DNA from: an uncultured Bacteroidales bacterium
Lineage (GTDB): Bacteria > Bacteroidota > Bacteroidia > Bacteroidales > WCHB1-69
Assembly: GCA_947169105.1 (NCBI GenBank)
Contig: CAMVOL010000022.1
Coordinates: 1 to 40,628, forward strand
DNA: 40,628 bases
Reading direction: 5' to 3'
Shown here: positions 23,735 through 32,580 of the stretch, one piece after another
How positions within the stretch are numbered: position 1 is the stretch's first letter
Layout of the letters: every line of letters begins with the position of its first letter
Position numbers and translations under genes: made by a program
The notes under the pieces: model-generated
Databases searched by the model: none
Told to the model about the DNA's origin: nothing
Seen by the model: only the letters and a program-made list of their open reading frames with translations

Positions 23735-25726
23735 ATGAAACCCCAGCAATCCCCCCTGATTCAGAAAGATGCGTGGCTGAAACCTTACGCGCTCCCGCTA
23801 CAACGGCGCTACCACAAGGCCGTCCTGAAGGAGCTGGAACTTGCCGACGGCCATCCGCAGCTGTGCGAAGTGTGCAACAACCACCTCTATTACGGCCTAC
23901 ACAAGACCGAAAACGGCTGGATTTTTCGGGAAAAAGCCCCCAACGCACGGCAGATTTACCTTTACGGCGATTTCTCCTATTGGAAAATTGAGGAGCGTTA
24001 CGCCCTCCACCCCATCGGGAACGGGGACTGGGAAATTGAACTTCCCCGCAACTTCCTGAAACACGGAATGTTGTATAAGCTATGGATGGTCTGGCAGGAC
24101 GGTGCCGGAGAACGTCTCCCCGCCTACGTGCGGCGTGTGGTGCAGGACGACACCACCAAGATTTTTTCGGCAGAGGTGTGGGATCCCGCAGAACCTTACG
24201 AGTGGCAACACTCCTCCCCCACCCGCCCCGCCCACCCGCTCATCTACGAGGCCCACGTCGGGATGTCGGCACAGGAGCCTAAGATAGCTTCTTACAGTGA
24301 GTTCCGCGAAAAGGTGCTTCCCCGCATCCACCGCCTCGGCTACAACACCCTCCAGCTGATGGCCGTACAGGAGCACCCCTACTACGGCTCCTTCGGGTAT
24401 CAGGTCGCCAACTTTTTCGCCCCCTCCTTCCGCTTCGGCACACCCGAAGAACTGAAGGAACTGATTGACACCGCCCACGGCCTCGGCATCGCCGTCGTCC
24501 TCGATGTGGTACACTCCCATTCCGTTGATAATGAGGCCGAAGGGCTCGGTTACTTCGACGGCAGCGACCACCTCTATTTCCACTCCGGCGAACGCGGACG
24601 ACACCCCGTCTGGCAGTCACGGTGCTTCAACTACGGCAAGAACGAGACCCTGATGTTCCTGCTCTCCAACCTCAAGTACTGGCTCGACGAGTTCCGTTTC
24701 GACGGCTTCCGCTTCGACGGCGTCACCAGCATGACCTACCTCGACCACGGCATCGGTGTCGATTTCTTGGACTACAAACAGTATTTCGACGGCAACGTCG
24801 ATGAGGACGCACTGACCTATCTCTACCTTGCCAACAGATTGGTACATAGTCAAAAAGAGACAGCGTTCACCATTGCGGAGGATGTGAGCGGGATGCCCGG
24901 ACTGGCTTTCCCCGCCGAACAGGGCGGCATCGGCTTTGACTACCGCATGTCGATGGGCGTGGCCGACTTCTGGGCCAAAACGGTGAAGGAAGTCCCCGAC
25001 GAATACTGGCACGTGGGTGACATCTTCTACCGCCTCACCGACAAACGGAACGAGGAGCAGGTGGTGAGTTACGCCGAAAGCCACGACCAAGCGATGGTGG
25101 GCGACAAAACCCTCATTTTCAGATTGATAGATAGCAAGATGTACGACAAGATGTCGGTCTTCACGCCCGATTTGGTAGTAGATCGCGGCATTGCCTTGCA
25201 CAAACTGATAAACTTCAGCACGTTGGCCTTGGCCAACGGCGGCTTCTTGAACTTTATGGGCAATGAGTTCGGACATCCCGAATGGATCGACTTCCCCCGC
25301 GAAGGCAACGGCTGGTCGTACCAGTACGCCCGCCGCCAATGGAACTTGGTGGATGACGAAACATTGAAATACAAGTACTTGAATGAATTTCATACCGCCA
25401 TCGTCCATACGGTGACGGAAACGCACGCCCTTGACTTTCCGCCCCTCCCCGTCGTCCGCGACAATGAGAATCAGGTGCTGGCTTTCACCCGCGGTGACCT
25501 TCTTTTCGTCTTTAATTTCAATCCGGATAAATCATTTACGGATTATCCGATAAATTGTAAATCAGGGAAATACGAGATGATACTCCACAGCGACGAGCCA
25601 CAATTCGGCGGCTTCGACCGCTTGGACGCCGCCACGGAGTATTTCAGCATTGACGACACCCTGAAAGCGTACCTTCCGTCACGGACGGCTCTATTGTTCG
25701 TGCCGGAGGCTCGCCACTTATTATAG
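23735..25726 (+). CDS. glgB: 1,4-alpha-glucan branching enzyme
   Basis: 663 residues from the ATG at 23735 (MKPQQSPLIQKDAWLKPY); starts at 23723 or 23669 are possible but lie at or before the likely transcription start. GH13 enzyme that makes alpha-1,6 branches in glycogen in the cytoplasm. N-terminal CBM48 domain (LYYGLHKTENGWIFREKAPN, about 45-150), then the (beta/alpha)8 barrel with IQEHPYYGSF-like AVQEHPYYGSFGYQV, DVVHSHSVDN, FDGFRFDGVTSM (nucleophile Asp328), TIAEDVSGMPG (acid/base Glu382) and SYAESHDQA (Asp451). A C-terminal beta-domain closes the protein. The large secreted-protein gene begins 25 bp later and is probably in the same transcript. Confidence 0.95.
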   Translation: MKPQQSPLIQKDAWLKPYALPLQRRYHKAVLKELELADGHPQLCEVCNNHLYYGLHKTENGWIFREKAPNARQIYLYGDFSYWKIEERYALHPIGNGDWEIELPRNFLKHGMLYKLWMVWQDGAGERLPAYVRRVVQDDTTKIFSAEVWDPAEPYEWQHSSPTRPAHPLIYEAHVGMSAQEPKIASYSEFREKVLPRIHRLGYNTLQLMAVQEHPYYGSFGYQVANFFAPSFRFGTPEELKELIDTAHGLGIAVVLDVVHSHSVDNEAEGLGYFDGSDHLYFHSGERGRHPVWQSRCFNYGKNETLMFLLSNLKYWLDEFRFDGFRFDGVTSMTYLDHGIGVDFLDYKQYFDGNVDEDALTYLYLANRLVHSQKETAFTIAEDVSGMPGLAFPAEQGGIGFDYRMSMGVADFWAKTVKEVPDEYWHVGDIFYRLTDKRNEEQVVSYAESHDQAMVGDKTLIFRLIDSKMYDKMSVFTPDLVVDRGIALHKLINFSTLALANGGFLNFMGNEFGHPEWIDFPREGNGWSYQYARRQWNLVDDETLKYKYLNEFHTAIVHTVTETHALDFPPLPVVRDNENQVLAFTRGDLLFVFNFNPDKSFTDYPINCKSGKYEMILHSDEPQFGGFDRLDAATEYFSIDDTLKAYLPSRTALLFVPEARHLL

Positions 25727-25751
25727 AAAATAGATTAAGAAAACACATTAT

Positions 25752-28700
25752 ATGAAACGAATCTTTCGCACCTTATTAATAATCACCCTGATAGCCATTT
25801 CTATTCCCACGCTTTCGGCGCAACGGTTCAAGGCCTTCTCCAACGACCCGACGCTTACGCAGGAGGAGATGCGCACCTTCGCCGCCACCTTGCCGAAGGA
25901 GAAGCAGAAACAGGCCGAGGAGGTGCTGCTCAAATTCGACGAGTTCTGGAACAGCCCGCAGATGTCGGAAGAGTTCCAGATGCAGTTCATTGAGGTCGGC
26001 AACCTGATGCTGCGGAAAAACCTGCGCTTCTTCCCGCACTTCGAGGCCTACATCCGCGCCTTTGACGCCTTTGCCAACAGCGAAATGACTGACTACAACC
26101 GGCAGTGGCTCAAAATGATACAATACAATGTGAACCACGACCTCGCCCGTTTTGACAAGGTGATGAACAACTACGTCAACATCTTCAATGACAACATCAT
26201 AACACTCACCCCCAACTCCCGCTGGACGGCTTACGGCTATATCGAAAAAATCGGGATGGACGAAGAACCCTACTTTGAGTTCGTTGATATCGACTTGGTG
26301 GGTGCCGGCTCGCGCGACAGTGTCGAAGTCATCGGCACGTCCGGAAAGTACTACCCCTCCTCCTCCCGCTGGACGGGAACAAAGGGGTCAATCTATTGGT
26401 ACAAAGCTGGTTTGAACGGGCAGGTAAAGGCCACTTTCGACAACTACACCGTTGATACCCGCCAGCCCAAGGTGAAGGTGGAGAATGCAAAGATGTACTA
26501 CCCCGAACTGTTCGGCATGCCGGTCTTGGGTGTGGTGGAGGACAAGGCAGGCTTGGAAACCGATGAGGACAAAATCAGTTACCCCCGTTTCAAAAGTTAT
26601 GATGACGAGCTGGTGGTCCGAAACATATACGAAAATGTGGATTACATCGGCGGCATCGAGCTGCGCGGTGCCTCCATACAAGGGTATTCTGGCGACGGAA
26701 AGTTGGCGAAACTCTTCATCAAGAAGGGAAAAAAGAATGTGGTTTCTGTTCAATCTATCCATTATCTTTTTAAGGATGAGACAGTTCGTGCCAATGATGC
26801 CCGCGTGAACGTCTATGTGGAGGAGGACTCGATCTACCACCCGTCGGCCAATTTCTACTACAACGAAACCACCTCGCAGGTGCTGATTTCGCGCCCCAAG
26901 TACGACGTAGGCCGCAGCCCCTTCTTCGACAGTTACCATAAGATGGACATCACCGCCGAGTCGCTGTCGTGGGACATCTCCACCAGCAAAGTGGAGTTCA
27001 AGCCGATGGCCGGCGCCACCAACCAGAGTTCCGCCACCTTCGAATCCCAGAACTTCTTCAACAACGCCACCATGCGCGAACTGCTCGGCACCAACGACGA
27101 GAACCCGCTCTACACGATGTACAAGATTTACCAGGCCACCAACTTCAAGCCCGTCAGCTTCGAGGGGGTGCGGCGCTATTTCAACAAGTCGTCGGAAGAC
27201 ATCAAGGTGCTGATGATCCAGCTGGCCGCCAACGGGTTCGTGGAGTATGACGTGAACAACGACAAGATTTTTTACCGCAAGAAAATCGCCCAGTACCTCA
27301 ACAACGATGTGGACCGGAAGGATTATGACAACATCGTTCTGGAATCCAAGAGCCATTACGCCTCCCTGAATCTGGACAACAATGAAATGACCGTGGAAGG
27401 GTGCGAGTTTTTCGTCATCAGCGACGCACAGATTGTGAATGTTTATCCTATGAATGAGCGAGTTAAGGTGAGGAAAAACCGCGATATGGAATTTTCGGGA
27501 CGCATCATCGCCGGCCTGTTCGACTTTGTGACCCACGCCTCGCATTTCAACTACGACCAGTTCCTGATCAAGATGGACGACATTGACTCCCTCATCATGT
27601 ACGTGGAGGACAAGAACGGCACGCAGAATATGTACGGCGAATATCCGTTGGTGCAGGTACAGAGCATGATAGAGGATATCGCCGGCATCCTGTACATTGA
27701 CATGCCGCACAACAAGTCGGGCAAAATCGACAACCCGAAGTACCCCTACTTTACCTGCACCGACCCCGGAAAAGTCTATTACGACAAGCCACAGACCTTC
27801 AACCGCCACTACGACCGCACCAAGTTCTTCTACCAGCTGGATATGTTCACCATCACCAACTTGGACAACTTCGACACCGACTCCATCAAGTTCACGGGAC
27901 AGTTGGTGTCGGGCGGCATCTTCCCCGACATCCGGCACGAGCTGAAAGTGCGGCCTGACTTCTCCCTCGGCTTCATCCACAACACGGGCGGCTCGGCTCT
28001 CCCTTGCTATGTAGGGAAAGGCCACTACGACGGAATTATCGACTTGAGCAACAGGGGCTTGCGTGGTAAGAAAAGCACCATTGACTATCTAACCTCTACC
28101 ACCAAGTCCGACAGTTTGGTCTTCTTCCTGGACAAGGTGACGGGCAGTGTCAAGTCGCATGTGGTACGGGAGCAGGTGGCAGGTGTGGAGTACCCACCGG
28201 CCTCGCTTGAGAACGGGACGCTCCGCTGGGAGGCCTACAATGATGCGATGTACGTCTTCACGGGTAAAACGCCGATGTCGATTTTCAACGAGACGCAGCT
28301 GGTCGGCAACTCGAAGCTGACGCCCGAAGCGATGTACGGCACGGGCACGCTCAACTTCAAGCGCGCCGACATCACCTCCAAGCTGTTCCGCTTCGGCCAC
28401 CACGAGCTCTTCTCCGATGCCGCCGACCTGCGGATTTACGACCTCTACATGACCAACGAATACGTCTTTTCCACCGATAACTACAACTCCCACATCGACT
28501 TCCAGACCCGTAAGGGGCATTTTGTCTCCAACGGCACGGCGTCGGAGGTGTTGTTCTCCCGCAACGAGTTCAAGACCAACGCCGCCGAATTCGACTGGGA
28601 TCCGATTGACGAGGACATCCTGACCTTCAAGTGGGACGACCCGTACAAGAATGTGGATATCAACAACACACCCGCCCGCGAGCTGATTGACATGGAGAGC

Positions 28701-30248
28701 CACGGCAACGAGCTGACGGCCACCAATTCGCGGACGCACGCCCTGCAGTTCACCGCCACCGCCGCCGAGTTCAACTTCAAGACCAACATCATCAACACGC
28801 ACGGGGTGCGGTACATCAACTCCGGCGATGCCGCCATCGTGCCCTACAACGGCGATGTGACCATCCTCGAACACGCAGTCATCCAGCATCTTGAAAAGGC
28901 CCGCCTCGTGGCCGGACGCGACAACAAGTACCACGAACTCTACAACTGCTCCATGAACATCATCCATGCCGACGAGTTCCGCGGCAGCGGCGACTACGAC
29001 TACATCGACATGAACAAGGAGGTGCAGGTGCTCCATTTCGACACCGTCTGGTACTTCGACGAGACGCAGGGGGATGCGAAAATACCCTTCGACCGCGACT
29101 TCAAGCTGAGTCCGCACTTTGCTTTCGACGGACGCGCCGAACTCCACAGCAACAATGAGTTCCTGACCTTCGCCGGCGGCGTGCAGATGATCCACGACTG
29201 CGACACCGTGAAGTACGCCCGCCTCCGCATCATCGACCAGATTGACCCCAACCACGTCCTCATCCCCATCAACAGCAAGTCGAAGGATGTCACCGACCGC
29301 AAGGCCGTGGTCGCCATCGCCTCGACCAACGCCACGGGCCGGATCTACACCTGCTTCGGAGCGGCGAAGGACCAGTTCAACGACTCCGAGTACATCTCCG
29401 CCCAGGGCTTCATCGACTTTGACGAAAAGACCCAGATGTTCCGGGCCGCGTCGTTAGAGAAGCTGGAAGATCCGGAACTCCCCGAAAACATCATCACCCT
29501 CAGCAAGACCGAATGCATCTCCCGTGGTTCCGGCACCATCGACATGGGCGCGAAACTCGGGCGCGTGGAGTTCAGCACCCTCGGCACCGTCGTCAACTAC
29601 ATGAAGGCCGACTCCGCCGAAATGAGCCTCACCACCGCCATCAACTTCTTCTTCAACGACCAGTCGATGAAGATCATGAGCAAGCACATCGACGACGCCT
29701 ATCTCGACTTCATCGACCCGTGGGAGGACGAAGATTACGAACTGGCACTCAAAACGATGCTGCCGGAAAAGGACTTTGAGGACTACTCTTACGACGTGAC
29801 GCTCAACGGGCAGGCGCAGAAGCTTCCGGAGAAGCTGCGCGTCAAGTTCCTGTTCGCCGACATCAGCTTCACGTGGAGCAAGGAGGGCAAGGCCTTCGTC
29901 TCGCAGAACAAGCTGCCGGTGGTCATCTGCAACGCCAAAGAGGTCAACAAGGAGATCCCCGGTGCCATCGTCATCGAGAAACGCGGCTCCCGTAACCGCC
30001 TCTTCCTTTACTTTGAGGTGGACGACGAATTCTTCTTCTTCCAGTTGGAGAACAACAGCATGTACGGCTACTCCTCCGACACCAAGTTCACCGACGCGAT
30101 TGTCGCCACCAAGGTAAAGAAACGTATGCTGCCGCCCGAGAACGGCAAGCCCGCCTTCACTTACAAACTGGGCAATCGGTCGCAGAAGAACAAGTTCGTG
30201 AAGAAGTTCTACGTCGCCCCCGAAGAAGAGGAGAACGACAATTTGTAG
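25752..30248 (+). CDS. Large exported protein of unknown function (1,498 residues)
   Basis: A 24-residue signal peptide (MKRIFRTLLIITLIAISI to SAQ) precedes a very long, soluble, beta-rich protein without transmembrane helices. Residues about 30-120 look helical (KEKQKQAEEVLLKFDEFW). From about 140 on there are repeated strand-turn patterns, among them VEVIGTSGKYYPSSSRW, AESLSWDISTSKVEFKP (about 403), a central helical segment reminiscent of a winged helix (LYTMYKIYQATNF to IAQYLNND, about 453-520), then SHYASLNLDNNEMTVEG and MEFSGRIIAGLFDF (about 579). Parts recall OstA/LptA-type beta-strand repeats, but that is only a resemblance. The C-terminus is charged (KKFYVAPEEEENDNL); no T9SS domain or lipobox is seen. 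Codon usage is uniform, GC-rich and high in optimal codons, suggesting good expression. I do not recognise a named family. Confidence 0.8.
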   Translation: MKRIFRTLLIITLIAISIPTLSAQRFKAFSNDPTLTQEEMRTFAATLPKEKQKQAEEVLLKFDEFWNSPQMSEEFQMQFIEVGNLMLRKNLRFFPHFEAYIRAFDAFANSEMTDYNRQWLKMIQYNVNHDLARFDKVMNNYVNIFNDNIITLTPNSRWTAYGYIEKIGMDEEPYFEFVDIDLVGAGSRDSVEVIGTSGKYYPSSSRWTGTKGSIYWYKAGLNGQVKATFDNYTVDTRQPKVKVENAKMYYPELFGMPVLGVVEDKAGLETDEDKISYPRFKSYDDELVVRNIYENVDYIGGIELRGASIQGYSGDGKLAKLFIKKGKKNVVSVQSIHYLFKDETVRANDARVNVYVEEDSIYHPSANFYYNETTSQVLISRPKYDVGRSPFFDSYHKMDITAESLSWDISTSKVEFKPMAGATNQSSATFESQNFFNNATMRELLGTNDENPLYTMYKIYQATNFKPVSFEGVRRYFNKSSEDIKVLMIQLAANGFVEYDVNNDKIFYRKKIAQYLNNDVDRKDYDNIVLESKSHYASLNLDNNEMTVEGCEFFVISDAQIVNVYPMNERVKVRKNRDMEFSGRIIAGLFDFVTHASHFNYDQFLIKMDDIDSLIMYVEDKNGTQNMYGEYPLVQVQSMIEDIAGILYIDMPHNKSGKIDNPKYPYFTCTDPGKVYYDKPQTFNRHYDRTKFFYQLDMFTITNLDNFDTDSIKFTGQLVSGGIFPDIRHELKVRPDFSLGFIHNTGGSALPCYVGKGHYDGIIDLSNRGLRGKKSTIDYLTSTTKSDSLVFFLDKVTGSVKSHVVREQVAGVEYPPASLENGTLRWEAYNDAMYVFTGKTPMSIFNETQLVGNSKLTPEAMYGTGTLNFKRADITSKLFRFGHHELFSDAADLRIYDLYMTNEYVFSTDNYNSHIDFQTRKGHFVSNGTASEVLFSRNEFKTNAAEFDWDPIDEDILTFKWDDPYKNVDINNTPARELIDMESHGNELTATNSRTHALQFTATAAEFNFKTNIINTHGVRYINSGDAAIVPYNGDVTILEHAVIQHLEKARLVAGRDNKYHELYNCSMNIIHADEFRGSGDYDYIDMNKEVQVLHFDTVWYFDETQGDAKIPFDRDFKLSPHFAFDGRAELHSNNEFLTFAGGVQMIHDCDTVKYARLRIIDQIDPNHVLIPINSKSKDVTDRKAVVAIASTNATGRIYTCFGAAKDQFNDSEYISAQGFIDFDEKTQMFRAASLEKLEDPELPENIITLSKTECISRGSGTIDMGAKLGRVEFSTLGTVVNYMKADSAEMSLTTAINFFFNDQSMKIMSKHIDDAYLDFIDPWEDEDYELALKTMLPEKDFEDYSYDVTLNGQAQKLPEKLRVKFLFADISFTWSKEGKAFVSQNKLPVVICNAKEVNKEIPGAIVIEKRGSRNRLFLYFEVDDEFFFFQLENNSMYGYSSDTKFTDAIVATKVKKRMLPPENGKPAFTYKLGNRSQKNKFVKKFYVAPEEEENDNL

Positions 30249-30297
30249 GATTGTCACCCACCGCCTCCTTTCTTACATCCATTTGTTAAAATTTTTC

Positions 30298-30326
30298 ACG
30301 GAACGTGTTTCCGTATTGATTTTTTT
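30298..30326 (+). terminator. Candidate intrinsic terminator after the 1,498-residue gene
   Basis: Perfect 6-bp stem ACGGAA/TTCCGT (30298-30303 with 30309-30314), 5-nt loop, followed by ATTGATTTTTTT. It lies 50 bp after the stop codon at 30248. Confidence 0.5.
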
Positions 30327-30327
30327 G

Positions 30328-30336
30328 TAACTTTGC
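30328..30336 (+). promoter_or_regulatory. Orphan -7-like element
   Basis: TAACTTTGC matches TAnnTTTG directly after the terminator-like hairpin, but no -33 box is evident and the next gene starts 240 bp away across the repeat element. A minus-strand match (TATCTTTGC, 30403-30395) also exists. Either may be coincidental or the remnant of a lost gene. Nothing else is recognisable in 30337-30399. Confidence 0.25.
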
Positions 30337-30399
30337 CCCCGCTATTTGCATCTTTCTGCCCCCTACTGAAAACCTGATTCTACGAGGATTCGATGCAAA

Positions 30400-30495
30400 G
30401 ATAGCGTAAAAAGTAGAAAGTAAAAAGTAAAAGGTCGCTTTCGCACAACCCCCTTTTCAAACCTACTACATACTACCTATAACCTGTAACCTATA
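30400..30495. repeat. Bipartite dispersed element with two opposed heptamer arrays (copy 2)
   Basis: Core GATAGCGTAAAAAGTA (30400-30415), three A/G-type heptamers (30412-30432: AGTAGAA, AGTAAAA, AGTAAAA), a 19-bp segment ending in CGCACAACCC (30442-30451), and five C/T-type heptamers (30461-30495: ACCTACT, ACATACT, ACCTATA, ACCTGTA, ACCTATA). Both cores are identical to those at 11279 and 11328. The core-to-core distance is 42 bp here and 49 bp there, a difference of one heptamer. It lies just upstream of the AbiE-like module. Confidence 0.7.
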
Positions 30496-30522
30496 AAACC
30501 ACGCCCACGCAAGAGAAAATTT

Positions 30523-30542
30523 AGTTTTTTACGTAAAAAACT
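30523..30542. promoter_or_regulatory. Perfect 20-bp palindrome upstream of the AbiE-like operon
   Basis: AGTTTTTTACGTAAAAAACT is its own reverse complement over all 20 bases. It ends 36 bp before the ATG at 30579 and directly touches TTGACC (30542-30547), a candidate -35/-33 box. AbiEi antitoxins are known to autoregulate by binding inverted repeats in their promoter, so this is a likely operator. Confidence 0.6.
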
Positions 30543-30578
30543 TGACCGATATCCAAAATTGCGATACCAATAATTAAT

Positions 30579-31298
30579 ATGCAAAATATTGATTTAATAG
30601 AAAATAAAATATACAAATTTAGGATAGGTTATATTTTCACACCATCTGATTTTTATGATATTGTGAATAATCCATCCGTTGTAAGCAGGATACTTGGTCA
30701 ATTGGTTCGTAAGGGAATGATACGGAAGGTTTCAAAGGGCAAATACGACAAGCCCAAGAAGTCTGTTTTTGGGGTTATGCCCCCTTCGACAGATTGGTTG
30801 GTTCGGGAATTTCTGTTTGATGGCAAAAAAACAATCGGCTATATTTCTGGAACGCGGGCTTTTGCCCAAATGGGACTCACGACACAAATATCGTCGGCCT
30901 ATCAGATTGGCACCAACACATACCGGCGCACTATGACGAGAGGGGAATGCAAAGTCAGTTTTATTTTACAACCCAATGTGATAACCAAGGACAACATACC
31001 GCTGCTGCAACTGCTTGACGCCATTCGTTTTCTTCGGAAAATCCCTGCTGCGACACCCGATTCGGTCATAGAGACCATAAGAAACATTATACGGACATTA
31101 AGTGTTGGAGATAGGAGAAAACTCTCCCTCCTTGCTATGGCATATACGAGTTATGTTCGTGCTGTAACAGGTGCTTTACTGGAGGAGACGGACGATGACA
31201 CAAGCAAATTGTACAAGTCTCTGAATGTGGCAAGTACCTATAAATTGGGAATATCCAAAGAGGTTCTTCCCAATGCTAAAAAGTGGAGGATAGTATGA
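30579..31298 (+). CDS. AbiEi-like antitoxin (DUF6088 type) of a type IV toxin-antitoxin system
   Basis: 239 residues. The N-terminus forms a winged-helix-like domain (about 1-65): FTPSDFYDIVNNPSVVSRILGQLVRKGMIRKVSKGKYDKPK, where the helix-turn-helix and a basic wing are visible. The rest (about 70-239) is the AbiEi C-terminal antitoxin region (GYISGTRAFAQMGLTTQ, then RRTMTRGECKVSFILQP). In AbiE systems this protein represses its own promoter and counteracts the nucleotidyltransferase toxin without binding it. The stop overlaps the toxin start by 4 bp. Codon usage is more A/T-rich than in the flanking chromosome, indicating acquired DNA. Cytoplasmic. Confidence 0.82.
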   Translation: MQNIDLIENKIYKFRIGYIFTPSDFYDIVNNPSVVSRILGQLVRKGMIRKVSKGKYDKPKKSVFGVMPPSTDWLVREFLFDGKKTIGYISGTRAFAQMGLTTQISSAYQIGTNTYRRTMTRGECKVSFILQPNVITKDNIPLLQLLDAIRFLRKIPAATPDSVIETIRNIIRTLSVGDRRKLSLLAMAYTSYVRAVTGALLEETDDDTSKLYKSLNVASTYKLGISKEVLPNAKKWRIV

Positions 31299-32257
31299 AT
31301 CTGCATAAGGACAAAGAACTTTTCTCTCAGGCAATAGAGATGGCCTCCCGACAACTTCGCATCAGGCGCGAATTTGTAGAGAAGGACTACTGGATTTGTC
31401 GAAGCTTGCAACTGCTTGCCACTGCAGACGACAAGCATCATGCTGTCTTTAAAGGAGGGACGAGCCTCACAAAAGCATACGGTATCGGCTCTCGTTTTTC
31501 CGAAGATATTGATATTGCTATTGCCGATGCATACCAGATGTCCGGCAACCAACTGAAAAGTGTCATAAAAGAAACGGCACATGCCATGTCGTCAGAATTG
31601 GAGGAAGTATCCAAAGCCGGTTTGACCAGCAAAGGTTCGCATTATTACAAAGCTTTTTTTGCTTATCCTGTGGTCTCCGACATCCCTAATGCTTCCAGTG
31701 CTTTCAAACAAGGGGAGATACTTTTGGAAATCAACTCTTTTGCAAATCCTTATCCGTGGGAAATACGTCCAATAAGTAGTTTTATAACCGATTTTCTGAA
31801 CCAGCAAGGCAGGCAGGATTATATCATTGAATATGGAATGCAACCTTTTGAACTTGCTGTCTTGGATAAGCGGAGAACATTGGTGGAGAAACTTGTTTCT
31901 CTTGTAAGATATTCGTTGAGTGACAATTATATGGCAGAATTGACTGCCCATATCCGCCATTTCTACGACTTATATTATTTGTCGCTTGATGCAGATTGTA
32001 ACAGCTATATGCAAAGTTCTGCATTCTTTGACGATTTTACTGATTTGCTTAATCACGACAGGGAGACCTTCCAAAAACCTGACGGTTGGCAAAATCGCGA
32101 ATTGAAGGATTCTGTGCTAATTAGCGATTTCCATAACATTTGGGGAAAATTACAACCAATTTATAGCAGGGAGCTACCAGAATTATCCTATCAGAAAATA
32201 CCCGCCGTGAATGACATAGAAAATACAATGAAAAAATTCATTGAAATTGTGATTTAA
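31295..32257 (+). CDS. AbiEii-type nucleotidyltransferase toxin
   Basis: 320 residues from the ATG at 31295, overlapping the antitoxin gene by ATGA; GGAGGA at 31285-31290 is a good ribosome site and decides this start over a GTG at 31283. Family motifs: FVEKDYW (27-33), motif I VFKGGTSLTKAYG (51-63), RFSEDIDI (67-74, the catalytic Asp pair), and the later LDKRRTLVEKLVSL with RHFYDLYYL. AbiEii proteins are GTP-specific nucleotidyltransferases linked to growth arrest and phage abortive infection. All motif residues appear intact, so the module should be functional. A/T-rich like its partner. Confidence 0.9.
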   Translation: MNLHKDKELFSQAIEMASRQLRIRREFVEKDYWICRSLQLLATADDKHHAVFKGGTSLTKAYGIGSRFSEDIDIAIADAYQMSGNQLKSVIKETAHAMSSELEEVSKAGLTSKGSHYYKAFFAYPVVSDIPNASSAFKQGEILLEINSFANPYPWEIRPISSFITDFLNQQGRQDYIIEYGMQPFELAVLDKRRTLVEKLVSLVRYSLSDNYMAELTAHIRHFYDLYYLSLDADCNSYMQSSAFFDDFTDLLNHDRETFQKPDGWQNRELKDSVLISDFHNIWGKLQPIYSRELPELSYQKIPAVNDIENTMKKFIEIVI

Positions 32258-32273
32258 AAAAAACTAACCCCTA

Positions 32274-32347
32274 TTACCTACTACCTACTACCTACTACCT
32301 ATTACTTGTAACTTGACAAACTTTATAAACTTTATAAACTTGAAAAA
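32274..32347. repeat. Heptamer array changing into nonamers between the two toxin-antitoxin modules
   Basis: TTACCTA and three CTACCTA units (32274-32301), then CTTGTAA-type heptamers (to 32311) and nonamers CTTGACAAA, CTTTATAAA, CTTTATAAA, CTTGAAAAA (32312-32347). The array starts 17 bp after the AbiEii stop and ends 24 bp before the next gene. It fills most of the gap. Confidence 0.7.
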
Positions 32348-32370
32348 TAAAATAACGAAAGGAACAAAAA

Positions 32371-32580
32371 ATGTGTACGGTAAGTATAAACATTGATGAA
32401 GCGACGATACAGGATGTGTGTCCCGAGCTGAACACCACTGCGGCCATTCGCTCTTGGGTTCAAGAGCTGATAGACTCGCGATTACGGCAGATGCGGCTTG
32501 AAGATGAAGAAACAATGAGTATTGAAGAAGCCCGTACGATGGTTCACGCGGCGATTCGAGAGGAATATGCCAAGCCATGA
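32371..32580 (+). CDS. Small putative antitoxin (type II, RelB/RHH-like)
   Basis: 69 residues: a short beta-strand start (CTVSINIDEATIQDV) and amphipathic helices (TTAAIRSWVQELIDSRLRQM, then an acidic tail MSIEEARTMVHAAIREEYAKP), like small ribbon-helix-helix antitoxins of Bacteroidota. AAAGGAA lies 7-13 bp upstream of the ATG. The stop overlaps the start of the next gene in ATGA, the typical antitoxin-toxin coupling. The call relies on size, pairing and helix pattern; DNA binding is not proven. Confidence 0.65.
   Translation: MCTVSINIDEATIQDVCPELNTTAAIRSWVQELIDSRLRQMRLEDEETMSIEEARTMVHAAIREEYAKP

Noticed and set aside
26388-28025. 545-codon minus-strand open frame across the large exported protein (also 28089-29255 and 29454-30257)
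   Set aside because: Long antisense frames in a highly codon-biased gene. Their translations are rich in V, G, H and R and show no domains.
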